Below are positions 34,903 to 43,759 of a stretch of DNA of 64,000 bases, piece after piece; position 1 is the stretch's first letter; each line of letters opens with the position of its first letter. Position numbers and translations under genes: made by a program. Under the pieces are notes generated by a model, which was given only the letters and a program-made list of their open reading frames with translations, made no database searches and was not told the origin of the DNA. This stretch comes from CBDFGK01 sp965247075 (GTDB lineage Bacteria > Pseudomonadota > Gammaproteobacteria > Pseudomonadales > Halieaceae). The stretch covers positions 372,001 through 436,000 of the forward strand of contig CBDFGK010000002.1 in assembly GCA_965247075.1 (NCBI GenBank), given 5' to 3'.

Positions 34903-34921
34903 GGATACTGTATACAGAATA
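34903..34921. promoter_or_regulatory. Candidate GntR operator 4 (TonB receptor promoter)
   Basis: GGATACTGTATACAGAAT contains the 10-bp palindrome CTGTATACAG. Its reverse strand reads TCTGTATACAGTATCC, matching site 1 (TTTGTATACGGTATCC) at fourteen of sixteen positions. It precedes the minus-strand TonB receptor. The remaining 200 bp up to higA shows no gene. Confidence 0.6.
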
Positions 34922-35117
34922 CGTCATGATTTTATTTAGATCAACCCAATCCAGCCTATTTGTTGCTAACACTGTAGTTTACATATCTCTGGGCAACCGA
35001 CTCTACGATCAGGCTCGATCAATGCGCGCTAAGAAGGAGCAGTCAGCCAGGATGCACAATTTTCAGGAGATAATGATCATGCATTTCCAGAAAGTGTGTA
35101 AGTAGTGTGCCCCTTCG

Positions 35118-35444
35118 CTACCAGGCAGCCGCATTAGACAATTGCTGACTAATCGCTTTGATAGGTTTAGTTGGCTTACCTTTTTGCCAGTCATCAGAGT
35201 TGCGCAACCGCGCGAGAGTGTGGCTGATCTGCATATTGATCCAGCTCTCAGGGGAGCCGCCAAACACATCAGATAAGCGCATTGCCATTTCTGGGGTGAC
35301 ATCAATCTTGCCATTCAAAAGCCGGCTGAATGTCGCCCTGTGTACTCCAAGTGAATCTGCAACATCGGATGCTGTCAGAGCTAGTGGTTCAATATAGGCA
35401 CCCATGATGAATTTACCAGGATGCATAGGATTTTTTGCGCTCAT
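35118..35444 (-). CDS. higA: HigA-type antitoxin (XRE helix-turn-helix), 108 aa
   Basis: Antitoxin and autorepressor of a HigBA module. It begins MSAKNPMHPGKFI, the family start, with the helix-turn-helix in ASDVADSLGVHRATFSRLLN (about residues 26-45) and the conserved GKIDVTPEMAMRLSDVFGGS PESW. Its ATG overlaps the stop of the toxin gene (TAATG), the usual toxin-first order. The toxin gene is truncated, so the antitoxin is now an orphan here. Confidence 0.85.
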   Translation of the reverse strand: MSAKNPMHPGKFIMGAYIEPLALTASDVADSLGVHRATFSRLLNGKIDVTPEMAMRLSDVFGGSPESWINMQISHTLARLRNSDDWQKGKPTKPIKAISQQLSNAAAW

Positions 35445-35632
35445 TAGTGATAATCCTCATAATTCACAACGTATGCATGACCGTCTTCAAATCTGAAAGT
35501 CAGGCGCCAGTTGCCGCTTACATCGACAGCGTGCAACCCCCTCATGTCCCCCTTCAATGGGTGCAGGCGCCAACCTGGAACATCCATGTCAGAAACCACA
35601 ATGCCGGCATTGAGGTAGCCGGCAGGAGTTTT
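35444..35632 (-). pseudogene. HigB toxin, 5'-truncated
   Basis: The frame reads VVSDMDVPGWRLHPLKGDMR, then GLHAVDVSGNWRLTFRFEDG and ends VVNYEDYH, which is the C-terminal half of a RelE/HigB-type mRNA interferase. The first half (about 45 residues) is missing, replaced by the sequence just after the gcvP stop. The longest possible product from an ATG is 46 aa. It is probably inactive. Confidence 0.75.
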
Positions 35633-35647
35633 TACTCTGACCCCGCG

Positions 35648-38563
35648 CTATTGCGCTACTTCCCGGTAGGAATCAATCGACGGGCAGGAACACACCAGGT
35701 TGCGATCGCCGTAGACGTTGTCGATACGGTTGACCGGTGCCCAATATTTGCCCTGCCGCAAACTGTCCAGCGGGTAGGCGGCCAGCTCCCGGGAGTAGGG
35801 GTGAGGCCAGTTGTCTTCGACGATGTCCTGCAAGGAGTGCGGCGCGTTGTGCAGCACATTGTCCATTTCATCAAAGCTGCCGTCCTGCACGGCACGAATC
35901 TCTTCACGAATGGCAATCAGGGCGTCGCACAAGCGGTCCAGTTCGTACAATGATTCACTCTCGGTGGGTTCAACCATCAAGGTGCCGGCCACGGGAAACG
36001 ACATGGTCGGCGCGTGAAAGCCGTAGTCTATCAGGCGCTTGGCCACGTCTTCTGCCGAGACGCCACTGGCTTCCTTGATCGGGCGGATATCGATAATGCA
36101 CTCGTGCGCCACCCGGCCGTTACGACCGGTGTACAAAATCGGGTAGTGATCCTTGAGGCGGTGCGCAATGTAGTTGGCGTTGAGAATGGCGACGCGCGTT
36201 GCCTGTTCCAGCCCGTCTGCCCCCATCAAGGCAATGTAGGCCCAGGAGATCGGCAATATAGAAGCGCTGCCGAAGGGCGCGCTGGCCACGACAACGTTCG
36301 CTTCGTCCAGCTCGCCAATCTGGCACAGCGGGTGATTGGGCAGGAAGGGGGCCAGGTGTGCACCGACACCGATAGGACCCATACCCGGGCCGCCGCCACC
36401 GTGGGGAATGCAGAAGGTCTTGTGCAGGTTGAGGTGAGATACATCGGCGCCGAATTGGCCCGGCGCCGCCAGGCCGACCATGGCGTTGAAGTTGGCGCCA
36501 TCGAGATACACCTGGCCACCATTGGCGTGCACAATCTCACACAGCTCGATAATGCTTTCTTCAAACACACCGTGGGTCGAGGGATAGGTGACCATGATGC
36601 AGGCCAGGTCTTCGCTGTGCCGCTGGGCCTTGTCCTTGAGGTCGGCCATGTCCACGTTGCCCTGCGTGTCGCACTCCACGATTACTATCTTGAGACCCGC
36701 CAGCGCGGCGCTGGCCGGATTGGTGCCGTGGGCAGAGCTGGGAATCAGGCATATGTCACGTTGCTGGTCGCCGCGGCTCTCATGGTAGCGTTTGATGGCC
36801 AGCAGGCCGGCGTACTCACCCTGGGAGCCGGCATTGGGCTGCAGGGATATAGCGTCGTAACCGGTGCACTCCAGCAGCATGTGCGACAGCTCTTGCAGCA
36901 GTTGCTGATAGCCGCGGGTTTGGGTTTCCGGTGCAAAGGGGTGAATGCGCGCAAACTCCGGCCAGGTGATGGCGGCCATTTCGGCGGTGGCATTGAGTTT
37001 CATGGTGCAGGAACCGAGCGGGATCATGGTGCGGTTGAGGGCTATGTCCTTGTCTTCCAGGCGACGCAGGTAGCGCAGCATTTCCGTTTCCGAATGAAAA
37101 TCATTGAATATAGGATGTTGCAGGTAGTCCACCTCGCGCCACAGACTGTCGGGAATACCCGGGTGATCGGCGATGGATTCATCAATGGCAGCCAGGTCCA
37201 GCGTTTGCTCATCGTTGTCACCCGCACTCTCACCGGCAAAGACGAACCAGAGGTTTTCTATGTCCTGGCGCCCGGTAGTTTCGTCAAGGCTGATGCCCAG
37301 TTTGTCTGTGCCGATACAGCGCAGATTCATTTGCAGCAGTGCGGCCCGCTCTGTGATGGCCTCGCGTTGCTCTCCCACCGTGTAGGTGAGGGTATCAAAG
37401 AACTGCTGATTGTCGGCGCTGAAGCCCAGTTCGGCAAGGCCCTTGCTCAACACCGCGGTGAGTCGGTGGATACGCTGGGCGATACGACGCAAACCGTCCG
37501 GCCCATGATACATCGCGTAAAAGCCAGCCATAATGGCCAGTAGTGCCTGCGAGGTGCAAATGTTACTGGTCGCCTTCTCGCGGCGAATATGCTGCTCGCG
37601 GGTTTGCATGGCCATGCGCAGGGCCTGGTTGCCGCGGCGGTCGACAGACACACCGATGATGCGACCGGGTGTAGAGCGCTTGTAAGCATCACGGGTAGCG
37701 AAGTAGGCGGCGTGGGGACCACCAAAACCCATCGGTATGCCGAAGCGCTGGGTATTGCCAACCACTATATCCGCATCCAGCTCACCGGGTGATTTCATTA
37801 GCAACAGGGCCATGATGTCGGCGGCGACGGCAACCAGGGTTTTGGCCGCGTGGGCCTTTTCAATGAGCGGGGCAATATCGTGGATATCGCCATAGGTGCC
37901 CGGGTACTGCAGTAAAAGCCCAAAAGCTTCTGTTTCACCCAGCAGTTCTTCAGCGTTGCCAACAACCACGTCAATATCCAGCGGCGCGGCACGGGTATGC
38001 AGCACGGCAATGGTCTGGGGGTGACAATCGGTGGAGACGATAAAGCTGCGACTGCAATTTTTCTTGTTAACGCGCCGGCACAGGGTCATGGCCTCGGCGG
38101 CAGCTGTGCCTTCATCGAGCATGGAGGCATTGGCCAGGTCCATGCCGGTCAGGTCCATGATCATTTGCTGGAAGTTGAGCAGGCCCTCCAGGCGGCCCTG
38201 GGAAATTTCTGGCTGGTAGGGCGTATAGGCGGTATACCAGCCGGGGTTTTCCAGGACATTGCGCTGGATAACCAGCGGCGTATAGGTGTCGTGATAGCCG
38301 GCGCCAATGAAGGAGCGAAACATCTGGTTTTGCTCGGCGATATCGCGCAGTCGTTGTAATACGGCCTGCTCGGTCTGGGCGGTGCCCAGTGCCATGGGTT
38401 GTTCGCGGCGAATAAGCTGCGGAATGGTGTCTTTAATCAGGGCGTCGAGGTCGTCATAACCCATCGCCTGCACCATTTCCGTTTGTTGGGCCACGCTGGG
38501 GCCAATGTGCCGCTGGATAAAATCCACCTGGTTTTCCAGTGCCGAAAGGGATGCTCGCTTCAT
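35648..38563 (-). CDS. gcvP: Glycine dehydrogenase (decarboxylating), P protein, 971 aa
   Basis: PLP enzyme of the glycine cleavage system, which decarboxylates glycine and passes the aminomethyl group to the H protein lipoyl arm. It is the fused single-chain form, with a normal start (IQRHIGPSVAQQ) and the PLP-binding Lys in HLNLHKTFCIPHGGGGPGMG. SSAHGTNPASAA is also conserved. Full length. The gcvT and gcvH genes are not adjacent in this window. It ends only a few bases from the truncated higB. Confidence 0.96.
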   Translation of the reverse strand: MKRASLSALENQVDFIQRHIGPSVAQQTEMVQAMGYDDLDALIKDTIPQLIRREQPMALGTAQTEQAVLQRLRDIAEQNQMFRSFIGAGYHDTYTPLVIQRNVLENPGWYTAYTPYQPEISQGRLEGLLNFQQMIMDLTGMDLANASMLDEGTAAAEAMTLCRRVNKKNCSRSFIVSTDCHPQTIAVLHTRAAPLDIDVVVGNAEELLGETEAFGLLLQYPGTYGDIHDIAPLIEKAHAAKTLVAVAADIMALLLMKSPGELDADIVVGNTQRFGIPMGFGGPHAAYFATRDAYKRSTPGRIIGVSVDRRGNQALRMAMQTREQHIRREKATSNICTSQALLAIMAGFYAMYHGPDGLRRIAQRIHRLTAVLSKGLAELGFSADNQQFFDTLTYTVGEQREAITERAALLQMNLRCIGTDKLGISLDETTGRQDIENLWFVFAGESAGDNDEQTLDLAAIDESIADHPGIPDSLWREVDYLQHPIFNDFHSETEMLRYLRRLEDKDIALNRTMIPLGSCTMKLNATAEMAAITWPEFARIHPFAPETQTRGYQQLLQELSHMLLECTGYDAISLQPNAGSQGEYAGLLAIKRYHESRGDQQRDICLIPSSAHGTNPASAALAGLKIVIVECDTQGNVDMADLKDKAQRHSEDLACIMVTYPSTHGVFEESIIELCEIVHANGGQVYLDGANFNAMVGLAAPGQFGADVSHLNLHKTFCIPHGGGGPGMGPIGVGAHLAPFLPNHPLCQIGELDEANVVVASAPFGSASILPISWAYIALMGADGLEQATRVAILNANYIAHRLKDHYPILYTGRNGRVAHECIIDIRPIKEASGVSAEDVAKRLIDYGFHAPTMSFPVAGTLMVEPTESESLYELDRLCDALIAIREEIRAVQDGSFDEMDNVLHNAPHSLQDIVEDNWPHPYSRELAAYPLDSLRQGKYWAPVNRIDNVYGDRNLVCSCPSIDSYREVAQ

Positions 38564-38725
38564 GGACGCAGAGGCTCCTGAGTGGCCGTACTATTTCGGT
38601 AGAGCATAGAGCGGCGGTAATGAGGCGGCGATTTTACCTCAATAGCGCATTTTTGCCAGTGGGATGTGTTGTATTTCTCCCGGTGCTGGATTGCTGGAAT
38701 TCCGCCTGGGCCAGCCCTTCCAGGG

Positions 38726-39417
38726 CTAGCCCAGCAGGAAGCGCAGGGTAAGCTTATTGAAGATGGTGGGCTTCTCGGCGGGCAGCCAGTGGCCCGTTCC
38801 CTCTATCACCTTTACCTGTGCGGTGGGGAACAGTGCCAGTGTCTGTTGCCGGTACTGAGGCTGCATATAGTCTGAATCACCCCCCACAATAAACAGGGTC
38901 GCGCCGCTGTAGCCACTGCCGTGATTGGCCTCACCCAATTTGGCGTAATTGGCACGCACCGCCTGCCGATTAATCAACCAGTGGCTATTACCATTCTCGT
39001 CGCGTTGCCAACTCTTGAGCAGAAATGCGCGTACACCGGGCTCCTCCACATAGGCTGACAAAATCTCCTCGGCTTGCCGGCGACTGCCGGCGCCAGCGTC
39101 AGCGACCGCGTCCAGGCCCTTGAGTATATGGTCGTGGCGGGGGGGATATTGCACCGGGGCAATATCGGCCAGCACCAGCTTGTCTATCAGCTGGGCTTGG
39201 TTCTGCGCCAGTTGCATGGCGACCTTGCCGCCCATGGAATGTCCCAGTACATGACAGCGCTCCAGCTGTTGGGCCCTGATAAAGTCAGCGGCCAGTCCGC
39301 GCGCCACCATGCCCAGGTTGCCGGCTGAGCCAAACAAGCCGTGCAGCAGGACGACGCTGGGGGCGTCAGCGGGTGATTCCCCTCAATGTAGATGATGCAG
39401 TAGCATAGGTCGCCCAT
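38726..39417 (-). pseudogene. Alpha/beta hydrolase (YbfF-like esterase), frameshifted and internally deleted
   Basis: The main frame reads VVLLHGLFGSAGNLGMVARG, then LAADF, then jumps to IRAQQLERCHVLGHSMGGKV. Relatives have about 35 more residues in between, including a DLRNHG motif. A frame change at the G- or C-run near 39360-39380 separates the core from the only ATG-led start (39417). The nucleophile (GHSMGG) and His (GTGHWLPAE) remain. That ATG and the ATG of the divergent uracil-DNA glycosylase share one CATG. Confidence 0.65.
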
Positions 39418-39988
39418 GATACCGCTAATTGATCTTCTGCAGCAGGTGCGTGCCTGTAGGCTTTGTGATCTGCCGCTGGGACCCAATCCCGTGCTGCGAG
39501 TGCAGGCCGAGGCCCGTCTTTTGATCATTGGCCAGGCACCGGGAACCAAGGTCCATCACAGTGGCATTCCCTGGAATGACCCCAGTGGCGATCGATTGCG
39601 AATGTGGCTGGACATGGACCAGCAGGCTTTTTACGATGCAGCGCGGGTCGCTATCGTACCAATGGCATTTTGTTACCCAGGCAAAGGTAAATCGGGGGAC
39701 CTGCCACCACCGCCACTGTGCGCCAAAACATGGCACAAGGCGTTGCTGGAGCAGTTGCCGGCGATACAAACAACCCTGTTGTTGGGCAGGTATTCGCAGG
39801 ATTACTACCTGGGGAAATCGACAGAGAGCCTCACTGAGCGGGTGCGGCGTTGGCAGGAATTTGCACCGCGGTTTTGGCCCATGCCACACCCGTCGCCGCG
39901 CAACCGGATGTGGCTGCGGCGCAATCCCTGGTTTGAAGAAGACGTAATTCCCGCACTGCGGGAACACGTAACACTGACAAGGAACTAG
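39416..39988 (+). CDS. Uracil-DNA glycosylase family protein, 190 aa
   Basis: UDG-superfamily protein that would remove uracil or a damaged base from DNA. Motif 1 is GQAPGTKVHHSGIPWNDPSG and motif 2 is PHPSPRN. Only two cysteines (ACRLC) lie at the N-terminus, and the four-Cys iron-sulfur set of family 4 is not obvious. The TAG stop falls in the CTAG target of IS630 copy 2, and its last base comes from the element. Before insertion the next gene would have begun about 20 nt later, suggesting a former two-gene operon. Confidence 0.85.
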   Translation: MIPLIDLLQQVRACRLCDLPLGPNPVLRVQAEARLLIIGQAPGTKVHHSGIPWNDPSGDRLRMWLDMDQQAFYDAARVAIVPMAFCYPGKGKSGDLPPPPLCAKTWHKALLEQLPAIQTTLLLGRYSQDYYLGKSTESLTERVRRWQEFAPRFWPMPHPSPRNRMWLRRNPWFEEDVIPALREHVTLTRN

Positions 39989-41141
39989 TGTAGGTCGCTA
40001 TAAATAGTGTAACATGTAGCCTCTTCCCTATATAGAGAGCTTGTCGTGCGTGTTGCAGTAGAAATTGTTTTGTCTGATGACGAAGTTGTGGATTTGAGTA
40101 AGTTCTCTAAATCGCGTTCTGTGTCGGTCCGATTGGCGGAGCGTTCACGAATTGTTCTTCTGGCCGGCAAGGGCATGACCAATGAAGAGATCGGTTTTGA
40201 ACTGGGCATTACGAGACAGAAAGCCGGCCGCTGGCGAAAACGTTATGCGGAGAGTGGAGTTGAAGGCATCCGCCGGGATGCGTATCGGCCGGGGCGCAAA
40301 CCGACAATCAGTTCACGTAAGGTTGCACAGGTGATCAGACTCACGACGCAAGAGAAACCGAAAAACGCTACGCATTGGAGCCAACGCCTGATGGCAGAGA
40401 AGGCGGGTATCAGCATGTCCTCGGTGGGCCGGATATGGAAAAGCCATGGTTTGAAACCGCACCGGATAAGTACATTCAAGGTATCAAACGATAAAGAGTT
40501 TGCCGAGAAACTGGAGGCAATCGTTGGCCTTTACATATCACCGCCGGATAACGCCATTGTTTTCAGTTGTGATGAAAAGAGCCAGATACAAGCGCTGGAT
40601 AGAACACAGCCGGGCTTACCGATGAAAAAAGGCAGGGCCGCGACAATGACACATGACTATAAACGTAATGGCACCACGACCCTGTTTGCTGCATTGAATA
40701 CCTTGACAGGGGAAGTGCTGGGCACCTGCGCTGGGCGGCATCGCCATCAAGAATGGTTGTCATTTCTCCGCCAGATCAATACGTCGACGCCCCAAGATAA
40801 AGAGATTCATATTATCTGTGACAATTACGCCACGCATAAGCACCCGAAGGTAAAAAGCCGGCTGAAATATCACCAGCGATTCCATGTGCACTTCACGCCA
40901 ACCAGCGCATCGTGGTTAAACATGGTGGAACGGTTTTTTCGGGAGTTAACTGAAAAGCAATTGAAACGAGGTGTCTTTAGCAGTGTGAAAGAGCTTGAGC
41001 AAACAGTCATGGCGTTCATTAAGACTCATAACCAAGCGCCAGCGCCTTATATCTGGACCAAATCTGCGAGTGACATTCTGGAGAAAGTGAAGCGTGGCAG
41101 AGAGAAACTTAATAAGTTACAAACTGTTTGACGACCTACAC
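39988..41141 (+). mobile_element. IS630-type insertion sequence, copy 2 (1154 bp)
   Basis: Same length and same 10-bp terminal inverted repeat as copy 1, inverted relative to it. It is flanked by TA within CTAG (GGAA-CTAG-AGCATGG before insertion). The two copies differ at scattered bases, including the ends inside the repeat (GCTATAAATAGTG against GCCCTAAATAGCG). The ribosome site of the next gene starts 8 bp from the right end, so that gene may now depend on a promoter in the element. Confidence 0.93.
40046..41131 (+). CDS. IS630 family transposase, 361 aa
   Basis: Near-identical to the transposase of copy 1, with the same HTH, DEKSQ, CDNYATH and MVERFFRE motifs. It has Ser70, Gln in STPQDKE, Arg in KVKSRLK, Glu in KELEQ and Lys in FIKTHN where copy 1 has Arg, Lys, Trp, Gly and Glu. 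The start is GTG at 40046. The stop TGA lies one base before the right terminal repeat. No frameshift is needed to express it. Confidence 0.93.
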   Translation: MRVAVEIVLSDDEVVDLSKFSKSRSVSVRLAERSRIVLLAGKGMTNEEIGFELGITRQKAGRWRKRYAESGVEGIRRDAYRPGRKPTISSRKVAQVIRLTTQEKPKNATHWSQRLMAEKAGISMSSVGRIWKSHGLKPHRISTFKVSNDKEFAEKLEAIVGLYISPPDNAIVFSCDEKSQIQALDRTQPGLPMKKGRAATMTHDYKRNGTTTLFAALNTLTGEVLGTCAGRHRHQEWLSFLRQINTSTPQDKEIHIICDNYATHKHPKVKSRLKYHQRFHVHFTPTSASWLNMVERFFRELTEKQLKRGVFSSVKELEQTVMAFIKTHNQAPAPYIWTKSASDILEKVKRGREKLNKLQTV

Positions 41142-41162
41142 TAGAGCATGGAGGTAACCCCA

Positions 41163-42428
41163 ATGGATATTGCCGCAATGGATATTGGCGCACCGGACAC
41201 GGCCCCACTGGAACTGGTTGCACCGGAAACCGTTGACATGTCTGCTGAGCGACTGGACCGCATCGGTGAGCATCTGCGCCGCCACTATATCGAGCCGGGC
41301 AAAGTCGCCGGCACACAGACCCTGGTGGCCCGTGCAGGCGAGGTTTGTTACTTGCAGAGTGAAGGTTTGATGGATAGGGAAAGAAACCTGCCTATGGCCG
41401 ATGACGCCATCTTCCGCATTTACTCCATGAGCAAACCGGTCACCTCAGTGGCCTTGATGATGCTCTATGAGCGCGGCCTTTTCTCGCTGACAGATCCGGT
41501 GCACCGCTTTATCCCCCAATGGCGCAAGCTGCAAGTGTTTCAGGGCGGTTCATGGCCGCTATTCCAGACAGAACCCTGTGCAGCGCCAATGACCATCCGG
41601 GACCTGCTCACCCATATGTCAGGCCTGACCTACGGTTTTATGCGGGCGACCAATGTTGACTATGCCTACCGCAAGCTCGGGGTACAGGTGCACCGCCCCG
41701 GCTATACCCTCAAGGATATGATCGATGAGCTGGCGGGCTTGCCGCTGGAGTTCAGCCCCGGTACCGCCTGGAATTATTCCGTCTCCACAGATGTAGTGGG
41801 TTATCTGGTAGAGGTGATCTCCGGCCAGTCGCTGGATGAGTTTTTACGCCGGCAGATTTTCGAGCCACTGGGCATGGTGGACACGGCGTTTTCCATTACT
41901 GAAGACAAACAGCCGCGTTTTACCGCTTGCTACCAGCGTGAAATGGATAAATCTGTGACTCTGGCCGACGATGCTCACGACAGTGACTATCGCGATCGCA
42001 CATTTTTCAGCGGCGGCGGTGGGTTGATCTCCACTACCGCCGATTACTACCGGTTTTGCCAGATGTTACGCAATGGTGGTGAGCTCAATGGCGCCCGCTT
42101 GCTGGGGCCGCGCACTATCGAGTTTATGACCGGTAATCACCTGCCCGGCGGTGTCGACCTGGCCCAGATAGCGCGTGGCAGTTTTAGCGAAACCAGCTAC
42201 GAGGGCATCGGCTTTGGGCTGGGATTTTCCACCCGCCTGGATTCAGTGCGCAACGGCAGCCTGGGTTCGGTGGGTGAGTACAACTGGAGTGGCATGGCCA
42301 GTACCCTGTTCTGGGTTGATCCCGCCGAGGACCTGGTGGTGATATTCATGACCCAGCTGATGCCGTCGGGCAGCTTCAATTTTCGCGGCCAATTGCAGTC
42401 GATTATTTATTCGGCTATAAAAGCTTAG
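41163..42428 (+). CDS. Class C beta-lactamase-fold serine hydrolase (EstB-like), 421 aa
   Basis: Serine esterase or carboxylesterase of the beta-lactamase/PBP fold. The S-x-x-K motif is in YSMSKPVTS (Ser near residue 85), and the Tyr motif is in WNYSVSTD. No signal peptide is seen, so it is cytoplasmic and more likely an esterase than a resistance enzyme. The ATG at 41163 is 7 nt from GGAGGT. The ATG at 41148 overlaps that site. It sits immediately behind IS630 copy 2. Confidence 0.85.
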   Translation: MDIAAMDIGAPDTAPLELVAPETVDMSAERLDRIGEHLRRHYIEPGKVAGTQTLVARAGEVCYLQSEGLMDRERNLPMADDAIFRIYSMSKPVTSVALMMLYERGLFSLTDPVHRFIPQWRKLQVFQGGSWPLFQTEPCAAPMTIRDLLTHMSGLTYGFMRATNVDYAYRKLGVQVHRPGYTLKDMIDELAGLPLEFSPGTAWNYSVSTDVVGYLVEVISGQSLDEFLRRQIFEPLGMVDTAFSITEDKQPRFTACYQREMDKSVTLADDAHDSDYRDRTFFSGGGGLISTTADYYRFCQMLRNGGELNGARLLGPRTIEFMTGNHLPGGVDLAQIARGSFSETSYEGIGFGLGFSTRLDSVRNGSLGSVGEYNWSGMASTLFWVDPAEDLVVIFMTQLMPSGSFNFRGQLQSIIYSAIKA

Positions 42429-42440
42429 CGGTTTACCTCA

Positions 42441-43718
42441 TCAGAGCGTAGTGCATGAAGCATAGCGCGGTTCACGCACCCACAGCAGTAGTATCAGGGC
42501 GCTCAGGGTAAGCACGGCGCCGGCGCAAATAAACACAGCGCTGTAACCCATAGCCGTGGCTATGATGCCGCCCAGTAATGGCGCCAGGCTGCCGGCAATT
42601 TCAGCGGCGGTATTGGCGGTCGCCACCCGCAGGGCGGTTTGTTCACGTGCGCCGAATTCCATGGCCAGGCTCATGCCGGCCATGCGAAAACCCTCCTGGG
42701 AGGCGCCGATGGCAACAAATACACCGATTACCGCCGTATACTCTGAACTCACTAACAGCGCCAGGGTAGCTGCAATCCATACCGCAATGGTGACCAGCAG
42801 GCACAGGCGAAAGCCGTATCGGTCTGCCATCACTCCCCACCACAGGTTTGAACCCGTTGCCGCGACCGTGAAGGCAATGGTGAGGGTGGCCAGGGTTGGC
42901 CCCGACAGGCCAATCGTCTGGCCCGCATAAAGAATATAAAACGGCAGGGCCATGCGACCCATGGTGGCCAGTGCCCGCGCCAGAATGTAGCGCGTAAACT
43001 CCGGCTCGGCCCTGAGAAAAGCCGGCATGCCCCGCAGGTGTTCGGTCAGGCTTTGCTGGGGCGCCACTGACGGGGGGCGGGGTTCGCGCACCAGTGCCAG
43101 CATCAGTAATCCCAGGCTGGTCAATGCAAAGGCCATTAGAAACACCCAGCTATAACCGGCTACGGTCGGTGATGTTCCGATCAGGTAGTTGCCGCCATAC
43201 CAGGCCACGATAATGGTGGTAATACCGGCCATAAAGTTGCGCAGGCCCAGTAGTTTGCCGCGGTTGGTAACCGGAATCACCTTGGCCAGCAATACCTGAA
43301 ACACCACCACCTGCATGCCGGCGAATAAACCAAACAATGCCATGCAAGCGATAACGGCATACAGGGCGTTGCTGCCAGTGAGGAAAAATCCACTCAGGGC
43401 GAGACCCAGTACCGCCACGCGCATGGCACCCCCGGTCCAGAAGCCGACCGGCAACACTTGGTCGCGATGGCCGATAATGCTGGCGCTGAGCAGGGGGGTG
43501 AGTGCACTGCCCAGGGCTTGTAAGGACAGCGCCAGTCCCACCGCAAAGTCGGAACCACCCGACAACAACAGTATGTAGGCGGGTACGAAGGTGGGTGTAT
43601 TAATCAGCCGAAAGCCGGTCTGTCCCAGTAGTCCGTGGATAAGGTGGATAAGGAAATTTCGCGGCAGGTCTTTTTCAACCTGGCGTTGATAATCTCGCTC
43701 AGCTTCGGAAAGGTACAT
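42441..43718 (-). CDS. Major facilitator superfamily transporter, 425 aa
   Basis: Twelve-helix MFS permease with an unusual cytoplasmic N-terminal stretch (EAERDYQRQVEKDLPRNFLI) before the first helix. Helices pair in two groups of six around a loop with REPRPPSVAPQQSLTEHLRG. It shares similarity in layout with drug/metabolite exporters but no substrate motif is evident. It converges on the serine hydrolase and is divergent from an SDR gene 41 bp away. Confidence 0.85.
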   Translation of the reverse strand: MYLSEAERDYQRQVEKDLPRNFLIHLIHGLLGQTGFRLINTPTFVPAYILLLSGGSDFAVGLALSLQALGSALTPLLSASIIGHRDQVLPVGFWTGGAMRVAVLGLALSGFFLTGSNALYAVIACMALFGLFAGMQVVVFQVLLAKVIPVTNRGKLLGLRNFMAGITTIIVAWYGGNYLIGTSPTVAGYSWVFLMAFALTSLGLLMLALVREPRPPSVAPQQSLTEHLRGMPAFLRAEPEFTRYILARALATMGRMALPFYILYAGQTIGLSGPTLATLTIAFTVAATGSNLWWGVMADRYGFRLCLLVTIAVWIAATLALLVSSEYTAVIGVFVAIGASQEGFRMAGMSLAMEFGAREQTALRVATANTAAEIAGSLAPLLGGIIATAMGYSAVFICAGAVLTLSALILLLWVREPRYASCTTL

Positions 43719-43759
43719 ATACTCCAGTGAACAACCATTTTTATCAGCAGGGGGATGTT

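Noticed and set aside
35521..35550. A frameshift in the higB remnant at its G-run
   Set aside because: On recounting, the run has five bases and the frame is continuous. The lesion is only the missing 5' half.
36014..37543. Long plus-strand open frame opposite gcvP
   Set aside because: It is antisense to an unmistakable gcvP and has no recognisable motifs.
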